Shown here piece by piece: positions 36,100 to 45,090 of a DNA stretch of 64,000 nucleotides; position 1 is the first letter of the stretch; each line of letters begins with the position of its first letter. The stretch comes from Catenuloplanes indicus (lineage in GTDB: Bacteria > Actinomycetota > Actinomycetes > Mycobacteriales > Micromonosporaceae). Location: contig NZ_JAUSUZ010000001.1 of assembly GCF_030813715.1 (NCBI RefSeq), positions 2,852,001 to 2,916,000 on the forward strand, written 5' to 3'. The notes beneath the pieces were generated by a model. It was not told the DNA's origin and ran no database searches. It saw nothing but the letters and a program-made list of their open reading frames with translations. The translations under genes were made by a program, and so were the position numbers.

Positions 36100-36138
36100 G
36101 GCGGGCGCTCCTTTCCCATGAGGAGCGCTCGCCTTTTT
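36100..36138 (+). terminator. Rho-independent terminator of the two-component operon
   Basis: GGCGGGCGCTCCT (36100-36112) pairs with AGGAGCGCTCGCC (36121-36133), one G-T pair, followed by TTTTT. Confidence 0.92.
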
Positions 36139-36315
36139 GGTGCCACCTTTCAGCCGATCGGTGGATGTCCTTTGTGTTCACCCGCGCCGACCTGCCCCCG
36201 GGCGCACCGTGTTGATCTTCGCTGGAAGGGATATTCCGTACGGTCTGGATAGCCGGGCACGGAACGGGCAGAATAGCAGCGGCCTTGACCCAGCCATCGT
36301 CATTGAGGGGCGTGC

Positions 36316-37119
36316 ATGCATCGGCCCGAGTGGGCACCGGAGACCATCGACATCGAACGGCCCAGCGTCGCCCGGATGTACGACTACTACCTCGGCGGGT
36401 CGCACAACTTCGCGGTGGACCGCTCCGCCGCGCAGGCGATGATCGCGGCCGTTCCCGAGGCGCCGCTGATGGCCCAGGCGAACCGCGCGTTCATGCGCCG
36501 CGCCGTGCGCTACCTGGCCGCCCAGGGCGTGCGGCAGTTCCTGGACATCGGCTCCGGCATCCCGACCGTGGGCAACGTGCACGAGATCGCGCCGGCCGGT
36601 GCCCGGGTGGCCTACGTGGACATCGACCCGATCGCGGTGGCGCACGCACGGGAGATCCTGGCCGGCAACGACCGCACCGTGGTCGTCCAGGCCGACCTGC
36701 GCGAGCCGGAGAGGATCGTGCACGACCCGGGCATCCGCGCGCTGCTCGACTTCGACGCGCCGATCGCGGTGCTGATCGTCGCGGTCACCCACTTCATCCC
36801 GGACACGGACGACCCCGCCGGCCTGATCGCCCGGCTCCGGGACGCACTCGCACCCGGCAGTTACCTGGTGCTCTCCCAGGCCAGCGACGAGGGCCGCACG
36901 GACGAGGAGCGGGCCGAGGGCCAGGCGGTCTACCGGCAGACCGACAACCCGCTGAGCGCGCGCGACCGGGCCACGCTGCTGCCCTGGTTCGACGGCTTCG
37001 AGCTGATCCACCCGGGGCTGGTCTGGGTGCCGCTGTGGCGCCCCGACCCGACGGACGACATCGAGGACGCGGAGCGCGTGGTCTTCCTCGGCGGCGTGGG
37101 CAGACTGGGGCCCGCGTGA
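36316..37119 (+). CDS. DUF574-family SAM-dependent methyltransferase
   Basis: 267 residues. DUF574 proteins are abundant in actinomycetes and have a class I methyltransferase fold; their substrates are mostly unknown. Typical start: PSVARMYDYYLGGSHNFAVDR. The SAM site is QFLDIGSGIPTVGNVHEIA, with acidic residues in VAYVDIDPIAV. VLIVAVTHFIPDTDDPAGLI is also characteristic. TTGAGGGGCGTGC precedes the ATG. Its stop overlaps the start of the GGDEF-EAL gene (GTGA), so the two are co-translated. Confidence 0.92.
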   Translation: MHRPEWAPETIDIERPSVARMYDYYLGGSHNFAVDRSAAQAMIAAVPEAPLMAQANRAFMRRAVRYLAAQGVRQFLDIGSGIPTVGNVHEIAPAGARVAYVDIDPIAVAHAREILAGNDRTVVVQADLREPERIVHDPGIRALLDFDAPIAVLIVAVTHFIPDTDDPAGLIARLRDALAPGSYLVLSQASDEGRTDEERAEGQAVYRQTDNPLSARDRATLLPWFDGFELIHPGLVWVPLWRPDPTDDIEDAERVVFLGGVGRLGPA

Positions 37120-38834
37120 CCGAGCCGGACAGGGGGGTCGCCGCGTTCGCCCGCGCCTGGGCCAAGGCGATCTCCGGGACGAGTTACATCCCGATGAGCC
37201 AGGGCGAGCTGGAGGAGCGCCTCTGCGCGCTCACGCTGGAGCTGCGCGACGCGCTGCTGGCCGAGCCGTTCAGCCTGCGGCGCGGCTACCGGGTCGGCGG
37301 CGCGCTGGTCCGCGCGCACGTGGTCTCCGCGGAAGGGCTCGGCCGTACCGTCGAGGTCCTCGAACAGCGCTTCGTGCGCGACCTCGGCCTGACCGACACC
37401 GGCGGGCGGCTGGCCCGGCTGCTCGGCACGGTCGCGACCGGCTACGCCCGCGCCCTGCGCGACCGCACACTGGACGAGCAGGAGTCGATACGGCGGGCCG
37501 CGATGGTCTCCCGGGAGGAGGCCGAGGCCGCGCTGCGGGAGAGCGAGTCACGGTTCCGGCACCAGGCCACGCACGACTCGCTGACCAGCCTGCCGAACCG
37601 GGCGCTGTTCACCGACCGGCTGCACACCGCGTTCGCCGGTGCGCCGCAACGGCTGGCGGTCTGCTTCGTGGACCTGGACGGCTTCAAGATGGTCAACGAC
37701 TCGCTCGGCCATCACGCCGGCGACCTGCTGCTGGTCGAGGTGGCCCGGCGGTTGCGGCGCAGCGTCGCCGAGCACCTGGTGGCGCGGCTGGGCGGCGACG
37801 AGTTCGTCATCCTGGTCGAGGGCACCACCTGCACCGAGGACGCGGTCAAGGTCGCGGACGCGGCGCTGAACGCGATCAACGAGCCGGTCGAGGTGGACGG
37901 CCAGCGGCTGGCCGTCTCCGCCAGCATCGGCATCGTGGAACGGGAGACCGGCGGCTCCTCCCCCAGCGACGTGATGCGCGCGGCCGACATCACGCTGCAC
38001 TGGGCCAAGGAGAGCGGCAAGCGGCGCTGGGCGCTCTACGACGAGGACCGCAACGCCACCGAGATCGCGCGGTACACGCTGGCCGCGTCGATGCCGGCCG
38101 CGCTGGAACGCGGCGAGTTCTTCGTCGACTACCAGCCGCTGGTCGCGCTGGACGGCGGCCGGCTGCGTGGCGTGGAGGCGCTGGTCCGGTGGCGGCACCC
38201 GAGCCTCGGCGTGCTGCGGCCGGACCGGTTCGTCGGGCTCGCCGAGGAGACCGGGCTGATCGTCCGGCTCGGCGCCTGGGTGCTCGGCGAGGCGTGCGCG
38301 CAGGCCCGCCGCTGGCTGGACGCCAGCCCGGACGCGCCGTTCGTCAGCGTCAACCTGGCCGTCCGGCAGGTCGGCGATCCCGGCCTGATCGCCGAGGTGG
38401 CCGAGATCCTGGAGCGCACCGGGCTACCGCCGGACCGGTTGCAGCTGGAGATCACCGAGAGCGACGCGATGGCCGGTGTGGACGTCGGCGTGCTCGACGC
38501 GCTCGCCTCGATGGGCGTCCGGCTGGCGATCGACGACTTCGGCACCGGCTACTCCAACCTGGCCTACCTGCGGCACCTGCCGGTGCGCGAGCTGAAGGTG
38601 GCCGGCGCGTTCGTCGAGGGGCTGCGCACCGGCGACTCCCCGGTCGACGAGAAGATCATGGCGACGCTGGTGACGCTGGCGCACACGCTGGACCTGACCG
38701 TCACCGCGGAGAACGTGGAGACCGCCGGTCAGGCCGCCCGGCTGCGCGCGATCGGCTGCGACTCCGCGCAGGGCTGGCACTTCGGCCACCCCGGCCCGCC
38801 CTCCGCGATCGACGACCATCTAGGAGCGGCGTGA
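37116..38834 (+). CDS. GGDEF-EAL cyclic-di-GMP protein
   Basis: 572 residues, no membrane segment. Residues about 1-140 are a helical domain without a known match. GGDEF domain: RLGGDEFVILVEG is canonical, but the RxxD product-inhibition site five residues before GGDEF is absent. EAL domain: GVEALVRWRHP, VNLAVRQ, LEITESDAM, IDDFGTGYSNLAYL, TAENVETAGQ and SAQGWHFGHP, so most catalytic residues are present. It may make or break c-di-GMP, which controls development in actinomycetes. The GTG start overlaps the methyltransferase stop. Its 3' end overlaps the convergent ABC gene by 15 bases. Confidence 0.93.
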   Translation: MTEPDRGVAAFARAWAKAISGTSYIPMSQGELEERLCALTLELRDALLAEPFSLRRGYRVGGALVRAHVVSAEGLGRTVEVLEQRFVRDLGLTDTGGRLARLLGTVATGYARALRDRTLDEQESIRRAAMVSREEAEAALRESESRFRHQATHDSLTSLPNRALFTDRLHTAFAGAPQRLAVCFVDLDGFKMVNDSLGHHAGDLLLVEVARRLRRSVAEHLVARLGGDEFVILVEGTTCTEDAVKVADAALNAINEPVEVDGQRLAVSASIGIVERETGGSSPSDVMRAADITLHWAKESGKRRWALYDEDRNATEIARYTLAASMPAALERGEFFVDYQPLVALDGGRLRGVEALVRWRHPSLGVLRPDRFVGLAEETGLIVRLGAWVLGEACAQARRWLDASPDAPFVSVNLAVRQVGDPGLIAEVAEILERTGLPPDRLQLEITESDAMAGVDVGVLDALASMGVRLAIDDFGTGYSNLAYLRHLPVRELKVAGAFVEGLRTGDSPVDEKIMATLVTLAHTLDLTVTAENVETAGQAARLRAIGCDSAQGWHFGHPGPPSAIDDHLGAA

Positions 38835-40709
38835 GTACGCCTCCGCCTGCAGCGTGAACAGCTCCGCGTAACGGCCGGCGCGGGCCATCAGCTCGTCGTG
38901 GTCGCCCTGCTCGGCCAGCGCGCCGTGATCGAAGACCAGGATCAGGTCGGCGTTGCGGACGCTGGCCAGGCGGTGGGTGATCAGCACGACCGTGCGCCCC
39001 TCGGCCAGCTCGCGCAGCCGCTGATACACGTCGTGTTCCGCGCGCGCGTCCAGGTTCGCCGTGGGCTCGTCGCAGATCAGCAGCGACGCGTCGCGGAAGA
39101 ACGCGCGGCTCACCGCGAGCCGCTGCCACTGGCCGCCGGACAGATCCACGCCGTCCGTGAAGTGCCGGGACAGCAGCGTCCCGTACTTCCGCGGCAGCTC
39201 GACGATGAACTCGTGCGCGTCACCGGCCCGGGCGGCTCGCTCCACGTCCTCCGGGCCGGCCCGCCGGTCGTACCGTCCGATGGTGATGTTCTCCCGCGCG
39301 GTCAGCGGCCAGTGCGTCGGCTCCTGCATCACCACCGCGACTCCCTCCCGCACGCTGTCCGTCCGGTAGTCGTCGAGCACCACGCCGTCCCAGCTCACCG
39401 TGCCGCTCTCCGGCCGGTAGAGGCCGGCCAGGATCTTCGCCAGCGTGGACTTGCCGGAGCCGTTCTCGCCGACCAGCGCGACCGTCTGGCCGCGCTTGAC
39501 GGTCAGGCTGACGCGGTCGACCGCGAGCTTGTCCGCGCCCGGGTATCGGAAGCTCACGTTCTCCAGCCGCAATTCCTCGAAGCCGCGCGGCGCCGCCCGG
39601 GCGCGCTCCGGCTCCGCGTGCTCCCGGGCCAGCGCGCAGAACGCCTGGTAGTCCGCGAAGTACAGGCCCTCCTCGTAGAGGTGCCGGACGGTGAACGCGA
39701 CCTGGGAGAGCGCGCCGATCCCGGTGCCGATCGCGTAGGCCGCGGCACCACCGACCGCCAGCTCCATCCGGCCGGTCATCAACAGCCAGATCATCACCGC
39801 GTACGTGACACCGGTGGCCGCGGCGCCGAGCGCGGTGCCGAGGAGCGTGGTCCACACCTGCCGTTCCATCACCCGGATGTGCGCCCGGGTCTCCGCGTCG
39901 AGTAGCCGCCGCACCTCGGCCAGCAGGAACTCGCGCAGCGTGAACGCGCGCAGCTCCGGCGCCGCGTCCCGGTCGGCGAGCAGGTCGGACAGCATGTACC
40001 GGCGACGGTAGAGCGAGGTCAGCCTCAGCCGCTGCCGGTAGCCCAGCCGGGCCGAGCGGACCGCGGCCCACGCGGTCGGCACCACGGCCAGCACCAGCAG
40101 CGGCAGCAGCACCGGGTGCAGCACGGCCAGCACACCGGCCGCGGCGACCAGCGAGATCACGTTCGTGCCGAGCGTGATCGCCTGATCCACCAGCGACTGG
40201 GACGCGAACGTGCCCCGGTCCCGCGCCCGGTACATGGTGTCCCGCCAGGCCGCGTCGTCGAACACGGCCAGGTCCGCGCGCGTGGTCAGCTCCAGTAAGC
40301 GCAGCTCCGCGGCGCGGCTGACCAGCGGCGACAGCCGGCCGTGCGCGGCCGTGGCGGCGGACGACAGCAGCGTGCGGGCCGCGCTCGCGCCCGCGAACAC
40401 CAGCACGGACGGGATCGCGGCCCGGACCCGTTCCGGGGTCGGGCCGGCCGCCAGCAGCCCGTCCAGCACGCCGACCACGCTGACCAGCCCGACCGCGCCG
40501 ACCGCGCCGCCGGCGAGCTGGAGGAACACCACGGCCAGCGTGATCCGCGGGCTGCTCTCCCAGGCCAGCCGCCAGGCCTGCGCGAGCAGGCTCGGCAGCC
40601 GGCGCAGCATGCGCCAGAAACCGGCGCTGGCCGCCTCGGCGCTGCTCTTCAGCCAGTAGGGGACGTCGAGTTCCGGCTCGGTCTCATCGGAGTCATCGGC
40701 GCTCGCCAC
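38820..40709 (-). CDS. ABC exporter, fused permease-ATPase
   Basis: 629 residues, a half-transporter of the inner membrane that should dimerise. The N-terminal ~370 residues hold the helices of the exporter fold. The nucleotide-binding domain has Walker A VGENGSGKSTLAKIL, signature VDLSGGQWQRLAVSRAF, Walker B LLICDEPTANLD and the H-loop VVLITHRLAS. GTG start. The long cytoplasmic N-terminus (MASADDSDETEPELDVPYWL) is acidic. Substrate is unknown; no biosynthetic genes adjoin it. It is a single gene, convergent with GGDEF-EAL. Confidence 0.93.
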   Translation of the reverse strand: MASADDSDETEPELDVPYWLKSSAEAASAGFWRMLRRLPSLLAQAWRLAWESSPRITLAVVFLQLAGGAVGAVGLVSVVGVLDGLLAAGPTPERVRAAIPSVLVFAGASAARTLLSSAATAAHGRLSPLVSRAAELRLLELTTRADLAVFDDAAWRDTMYRARDRGTFASQSLVDQAITLGTNVISLVAAAGVLAVLHPVLLPLLVLAVVPTAWAAVRSARLGYRQRLRLTSLYRRRYMLSDLLADRDAAPELRAFTLREFLLAEVRRLLDAETRAHIRVMERQVWTTLLGTALGAAATGVTYAVMIWLLMTGRMELAVGGAAAYAIGTGIGALSQVAFTVRHLYEEGLYFADYQAFCALAREHAEPERARAAPRGFEELRLENVSFRYPGADKLAVDRVSLTVKRGQTVALVGENGSGKSTLAKILAGLYRPESGTVSWDGVVLDDYRTDSVREGVAVVMQEPTHWPLTARENITIGRYDRRAGPEDVERAARAGDAHEFIVELPRKYGTLLSRHFTDGVDLSGGQWQRLAVSRAFFRDASLLICDEPTANLDARAEHDVYQRLRELAEGRTVVLITHRLASVRNADLILVFDHGALAEQGDHDELMARAGRYAELFTLQAEAYSRRS

Positions 40710-40791
40710 GCTTACCAGTACGACACATGGACATGCGTCGCGCCATGGCGCTCACCTACCCGTTCACGCAGCCCGCTCGGCCACCGCGACA

Positions 40792-40851
40792 CCGGTGCCC
40801 GCTCCGAGCAGCCCGAACGTGACCTCGCCGGACGCGGGAAAGAGAGGGTTT
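40792..40851 (-). repeat. Dispersed 3'-end element, copy 3
   Basis: It contains CCGGTGCCCGCTCCGAGCA and CGCCGGACGCGGGAAAGAG and abuts the glycosyltransferase stop codon. Similar order to the copies at 6076 and 22755. Confidence 0.5.
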
Positions 40852-41976
40852 CTAGGGTTCGAGCAGTGCGCTCAGGCGGGCGGCCTGCTGCTCCCAGCGC
40901 CACTCCTTCGCCACCCAGTCGCGGCCCGCGGTGCCGAGCCGGCGTGCGAGGTCGCGGTCGGTCAGCAGCGTGACCGCGCGCTCGGTCAGCGCGGTGACGT
41001 CCAGGCCGGGCACGACGTAGCCGGTCTCGCCCTGGAGCACCGCGTCCGGCGCGCCCCCGGAGTCACCCGCGATGACCGGCAGGCCGGTGGCGGACGCCTC
41101 CAGGTAGACGATGCCGAGGCCCTCCACGTCGAGCCCGCGGTTGCGGGTGCGGCACGGCATGGCGTAGACGTCACCGGCCGCGTAGTGCGCGGGCAGCTCC
41201 GCCCAGGACACGCTGCCGGTGAAGACCACGTCCCGCGCGACGCCGTGCTCGCGGGCGAGCCGTTCCAGCACCGGCCGGTACGGCCCGCCGCCGACCAGCA
41301 GCAGCGCCGCGTCCGGCACCCGGCGGCGGATCTCGGGGAACGCGCGGATCAGCGTGTCCTGCCCCTTGCGCGCGACCAGCCGGGACACGCAGACCAGCAC
41401 CGGGCGGCCGGTGAGCCCGTGCCGGGCGCGGATCTCGTCGCCGCCGGCCTCCGGGTGGTAGGCGTCGACGTCGACGCCGGGCGCGAGCCGCTGCAGGTCG
41501 GTGAGGCCGTGCAACGCGCGGTTCAGCCGGGTGCGGGTGTACTCCCCCAGATAGGTGATCACGTCGTTGCCGCGGGCGATGCGGCGGAGCAGGCCCCGCG
41601 CGCCGGGCAGCGCGGCCCAGCCGACCTCGTGGCCGTGGGTCAGCGCGACCGCGCGGCCGATCCCGGCCCGGCGGCGCAGCCCGTCGGCGAGCAGGCCGAG
41701 CGGTGCCGCCGCGCCGAACCAGACCGTGTCGCAGTCGTGCGCGCGGGCCAGCTCGGCGGCGCGGCGCGCGACCGCGGGCGTGGGCAGCAGCACGGACGTG
41801 TCCTCGCGGATCACCGGGAACGGCTGGGCGGCGTCGAACTCGGGCGTGCCCTTCCACCGGGACGCGTAGACGACCACGCTGCCGGCCGGCTGGCGGACCG
41901 CGAGATTGTGCACGAACGACTGGATGCCGCCCGGCCGGGGCGGGAAGTCGTTCGTGATCAGCAGGGTCCTGGTCAA
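40852..41976 (-). CDS. GT4 glycosyltransferase, PimB-like
   Basis: 374 residues. It resembles the actinobacterial mannosyltransferase that adds the second mannose to phosphatidylinositol mannoside. N-terminal LLITNDFPPRPGGIQSFVHNLA and THGHEVGWAALPG; C-terminal donor domain VCVSRLVARKGQDTLI, and the EGLGIVYLEASATGLPVIAGDSGGAPDAV acidic motif for the nucleotide sugar. The start is TTG with GAGGGGAG 11 bases upstream, because no ATG or GTG fits the conserved N-terminus. It is the last gene of a minus-strand run, 5 bases after the M48 protease. Confidence 0.88.
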   Translation of the reverse strand: MTRTLLITNDFPPRPGGIQSFVHNLAVRQPAGSVVVYASRWKGTPEFDAAQPFPVIREDTSVLLPTPAVARRAAELARAHDCDTVWFGAAAPLGLLADGLRRRAGIGRAVALTHGHEVGWAALPGARGLLRRIARGNDVITYLGEYTRTRLNRALHGLTDLQRLAPGVDVDAYHPEAGGDEIRARHGLTGRPVLVCVSRLVARKGQDTLIRAFPEIRRRVPDAALLLVGGGPYRPVLERLAREHGVARDVVFTGSVSWAELPAHYAAGDVYAMPCRTRNRGLDVEGLGIVYLEASATGLPVIAGDSGGAPDAVLQGETGYVVPGLDVTALTERAVTLLTDRDLARRLGTAGRDWVAKEWRWEQQAARLSALLEP

Positions 41977-41981
41977 CGCGG

Positions 41982-43238
41982 TCAGCGCTCCCCTCGTGCG
42001 TACGCGCGGGCCGCGGCCATCCGCTCCACGGTGGAAGGATGGGTGGCGCCGTAGAGATATTCCCAGCGTGGCGGGTCCGGGTCGCCGAGGTTGACCGTGG
42101 ACAGCCGGGCCTGCATGGCCTCGAACGTGGCCGGGTCGCCGGTGAGCGCGAGCGCGTGCGCGTCCGCCCGGGCCTCGATGCGCCGGCTGACGAACGCCTG
42201 GAACGGCGACGTGACCAGGCCGGCGACCGCGACCACGGCCAGCACCAGCGCGATCGCGCGCGGCTCACCGATGTCACCGGCACCGGCCGCGCGGAGCAGG
42301 CCGGTCCACGCGCCGAGCAGGTAGAGCGCGACGACCGCGGCGGCGGTGCCGAGCGCGCCCAGCGCGGTGCCGATCAGGACGTCGTTGTCCCTGGCGTGAC
42401 CGAGCTCGTGGGCGACGACGGAGGTGACCTCGCCGGGCGTGGCCTCCTCGAGCAGCGTGTCGTAGACCACGATGCGACGGGTCGGGCCGAGACCGGACAC
42501 GTACGCGTTCACCGCGCGGGTACGCCGGGATGCGTCCGCGACCAGCACCTCCCGCACCGGGACACCGTCGCGCGCGGCGAGCTGCATCAGCTCGGTGCGC
42601 AGCGGGCCGCCGGCCATCGGGGTGAACCGGTTGAAGACCGGCTCGACCAGCACCGGCACCACGAACGAGAGCAGCACGACGAGTGTGGCCGCACCGGCCG
42701 CGCCGAACGCCCACCACCACTGCGGCGCGAACCGGGTCAGCGCGTAGAAGCCGAGCAGCACCAGGCCGCCGATCACGGCGCTCACCGCGTACGACCTCGC
42801 GAGGTCGGCGGCCCAGCCGGCCCAGCCCTGGGTGGAGAGGCCGTAGCGGACCAGCACGGTGTGCCGCCAGGCCGCGATCGGCAGCGTGAACACGTCGGCG
42901 ACCAGGACCACGGCGAAGCCGCCGAGCAGCGCCTGCGCGACCCAGTGACCGTCGAACGGGCGGCCGCACAGCTCGACCAGGCGGGCGCCGAGCGGGGTCA
43001 GGCCGAGCAGCAGCGCCACGACCAGGCCCAGCGCCAGGCCGCCCCAGGTGGCCGGGCGCAGCGTGGACCGGAACTCACGGGCCTGCGCCACCCGGTCCTG
43101 GGGCAGCGTGGCGAGCGCGTCGACCTGGTCGGCGCGCGGCGCGGGCGGGCGCTGCCACGGGATCACCAGCAGCGCGACGGCGAGCAGTGCCACGGCGAGG
43201 ACGCCGAGCGTGAGCACGGCCCACCAGCGAGGGGTCAT
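41982..43238 (-). CDS. M48-family membrane metallopeptidase (Ste24-like)
   Basis: 418 residues. An integral-membrane zinc protease. The N-terminus is a long hydrophobic helix (AVLTLGVLAVALLAVALLVIP), with several further membrane segments. Zinc motif VAHELGHARD (HExxH) is followed by the third ligand region SRRIEARADAHAL. The length and layout match CAAX-type prenyl proteases, though bacterial substrates are mostly unknown. ATG 43238 chosen (MTPRWW); the open frame upstream overlaps the small Cys protein gene and is not family-like. It is probably in an operon with the glycosyltransferase. Confidence 0.92.
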   Translation of the reverse strand: MTPRWWAVLTLGVLAVALLAVALLVIPWQRPPAPRADQVDALATLPQDRVAQAREFRSTLRPATWGGLALGLVVALLLGLTPLGARLVELCGRPFDGHWVAQALLGGFAVVLVADVFTLPIAAWRHTVLVRYGLSTQGWAGWAADLARSYAVSAVIGGLVLLGFYALTRFAPQWWWAFGAAGAATLVVLLSFVVPVLVEPVFNRFTPMAGGPLRTELMQLAARDGVPVREVLVADASRRTRAVNAYVSGLGPTRRIVVYDTLLEEATPGEVTSVVAHELGHARDNDVLIGTALGALGTAAAVVALYLLGAWTGLLRAAGAGDIGEPRAIALVLAVVAVAGLVTSPFQAFVSRRIEARADAHALALTGDPATFEAMQARLSTVNLGDPDPPRWEYLYGATHPSTVERMAAARAYARGER

Positions 43239-43261
43239 GGCGACCCATCCTAGGCGGGTGG

Positions 43262-43495
43262 TCAGGCCACGTCGCGGCGGAGCGGGACCAGGCGCAGCGG
43301 CGTGCGTGGGACGACGGCCTCGTCCGGCACCTCGACGACCTCGGGCTCGAGGCCGGCGCGGGCGAACATCTCGATGGCGTTGATCTCGTCGGGGGTGAGC
43401 CGCTCGATCTCCGGCGGGGTGTGGAACAGGACGTGGATGGCGCAGTCGGCACAGCCGGTGCCACGGACGGCACAGGTGTCGCAGTCGACGATCAT
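43262..43495 (-). CDS. Small cysteine-containing actinobacterial protein
   Basis: 77 residues. MIVDCDTCAVRGTGCADCAIHVLFHTP carries four cysteines in a C-x2-C-x6-C-x2-C pattern suited to bind zinc or an iron-sulfur cluster. The middle is a helix (LTPDEINAIEMFARAGL). This looks like a short protein conserved in actinomycetes beside the NYN and M48 genes; function unknown. GAGGAGGAGCG directly precedes the ATG. It lies 23 bases before the M48 gene. Confidence 0.85.
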   Translation of the reverse strand: MIVDCDTCAVRGTGCADCAIHVLFHTPPEIERLTPDEINAIEMFARAGLEPEVVEVPDEAVVPRTPLRLVPLRRDVA

Positions 43496-43554
43496 CGCTC
43501 CTCCTCACGGATACCACGTACACGCTAGGTGAGGGGTATGACAAAAACCGGCGT

Positions 43555-44964
43555 CTATGATCTCGAGAGGCGTCGCAGCAGCGAATCCGCAGCCAGCGGG
43601 TAGGCGCCGTGCCGCCGGACGCCGTCCGCCACCTCCCGGTCCGAGGAGATGACGATCACCGGGCGTCCGGACGGCTCCGCCCGGACCAGGCGGCGGATCA
43701 CCTCGTCCGCGGTCTCGCCCTTGCGGGAGAAGAGCACGCGCACGCCGCGCGGCGCCGGTGGCAGCCCGTGCTGCCGCTCCGCGCCGTCGAAGACGCAGGT
43801 GACCTCGTCGCCGGTCTGCGCCGCTATCCCGCCGAGGCCGGTGATGAGGCGTTTGCGCTGGTGTTCCAGCGACATCTCGGACCAGCCGCGCTTGGTGACG
43901 TTGTAACCGTCCACGATCAGGTGCGCCTTCGGCAGCGCGAGCAGCTGGTCGAGGCGGGCCGGGTCATCGTTGTCGGTGGCGCGCGCGCCGACCCGGTCCG
44001 GCGCCTCCGGACGGTCCGCGGTGGCGTCCGCGACCAGGTCGGCCGGGAGCCGGTCGGCCGGGCCGATCGCCAGCTCGCGGCGCAGCCCGTTGGCGGCCTG
44101 CCCGATCGTCTCCAGCAGCAGCCAGAGCCGGGCGTCGTCGGCCGTGCGGGAGTCGCGGACCGCGGACCGGGCGCCGCTCGCCGCCGCCTCCGCGTCGGCC
44201 AGCTTGGACCGGAGTTTGCGCAGCTCCTGGTCGTGCCGGTCGGCCGCGCTCTTGGCCCGGCCCTTCTCGGTGGCGAGCATCTCCGCCGCCTTCCGCTCGC
44301 GGGCCTGCGTCTCGCGCAGTGCGCGGGCCGTGGTGCGGTGCTCCTCGCGGAGCTGGCCGAGCTCCTCACGGACCCGGGCCAGCTCGTCGCGAAGCTTGTC
44401 CGCCTCGACGCGGGCGACCGCGCGATCGTGCTCGGCGCGGGCCGCACGCTGCTCGGCCGCGCGCACGGCCTCGCTGACCGCGGCGCTGTCCGCCTCCGCC
44501 CGGACCGCCTCGCCGGCGGCCGCGACCAGGTCGAACCAGCCGGCCGGGCGGACCAGGTAGGCCAGCGCGGCCACTTCGACCGGGTCGGCCGCGCCCACGG
44601 CCGTGCCCTCGGCGATCGCGGTGCCCAGGTCACCGGCCTCGGCCGAGGCCTTGCGGCCGATCCGCTGGCGGAACAGCGGGTCCGCGGCGAGCTGGGTGGC
44701 TATCGCGGTGCCGCCGAGCCGGGCACGCCGGTTCGGCGCGAACCGGGCCACCTTGCGCAGCACGTCGGGGATCTCGTCGTACGGCAGCCCCGGCAGCAGC
44801 GCGGCGGTGAGCTGGATCACCCGCTGGCGGACCTGCTCCGGCAGGATCGGCTCGGCCGATTCGCCCAGGTCATGGGACTCGACGGAGTCGGGGAGCCGAA
44901 TGATCGCAGGGTACGGCGCCGCTTCCCCGGGGGAGCGGTCGTCGGGCGGCGCCGGTACGGACAT
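43555..44964 (-). CDS. NYN-domain (YacP-like) RNA-binding/nuclease protein
   Basis: 469 residues. The C-terminal ~170 residues form a NYN (PIN-like) domain: HLIVDGYNVTKRGWSEMSLEHQRKRLI, TCVFDGAERQ, VRVLFSRKGETADEVI and VIVISSDREVADGVRRHGA, with the acidic residues of the metal site. Residues about 170-300 are a strong coiled coil (ARVREELGQLREEHRTTARAL). The N-terminus is an actinomycete-specific extension. YacP relatives act in rRNA and mRNA maturation. It faces the DEDDh nuclease gene, 126 bases away. Confidence 0.9.
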   Translation of the reverse strand: MSVPAPPDDRSPGEAAPYPAIIRLPDSVESHDLGESAEPILPEQVRQRVIQLTAALLPGLPYDEIPDVLRKVARFAPNRRARLGGTAIATQLAADPLFRQRIGRKASAEAGDLGTAIAEGTAVGAADPVEVAALAYLVRPAGWFDLVAAAGEAVRAEADSAAVSEAVRAAEQRAARAEHDRAVARVEADKLRDELARVREELGQLREEHRTTARALRETQARERKAAEMLATEKGRAKSAADRHDQELRKLRSKLADAEAAASGARSAVRDSRTADDARLWLLLETIGQAANGLRRELAIGPADRLPADLVADATADRPEAPDRVGARATDNDDPARLDQLLALPKAHLIVDGYNVTKRGWSEMSLEHQRKRLITGLGGIAAQTGDEVTCVFDGAERQHGLPPAPRGVRVLFSRKGETADEVIRRLVRAEPSGRPVIVISSDREVADGVRRHGAYPLAADSLLRRLSRS

Positions 44965-45078
44965 ACGTCAAGTCTCCCACTGTCCGGCCCCCGACCGCGC
45001 GACAGCGGCTTTTGATCTCTCCTGGTCCGCCCAGGCTACTCCTGGGTCACCCGGTGCAGAAGTGTCGGACCCTCCGCC

Positions 45079-45084
45079 TACCGT
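45079..45084 (+). promoter_or_regulatory. Possible -10 box of leaderless exonuclease mRNA
   Basis: TACCGT ends 6 bases before the GTG start, with no ribosome-binding site. The same hexamer precedes the cysteine desulfurase gene. Confidence 0.4.
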
Positions 45085-45090
45085 GCCCTG

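Noticed and set aside
36285-37115. Extension of the GGDEF-EAL frame upstream through the methyltransferase gene
   Set aside because: This frame overlaps a clear DUF574 gene and gives Arg/Pro-rich sequence; the GTG at 37116 is the sensible start.
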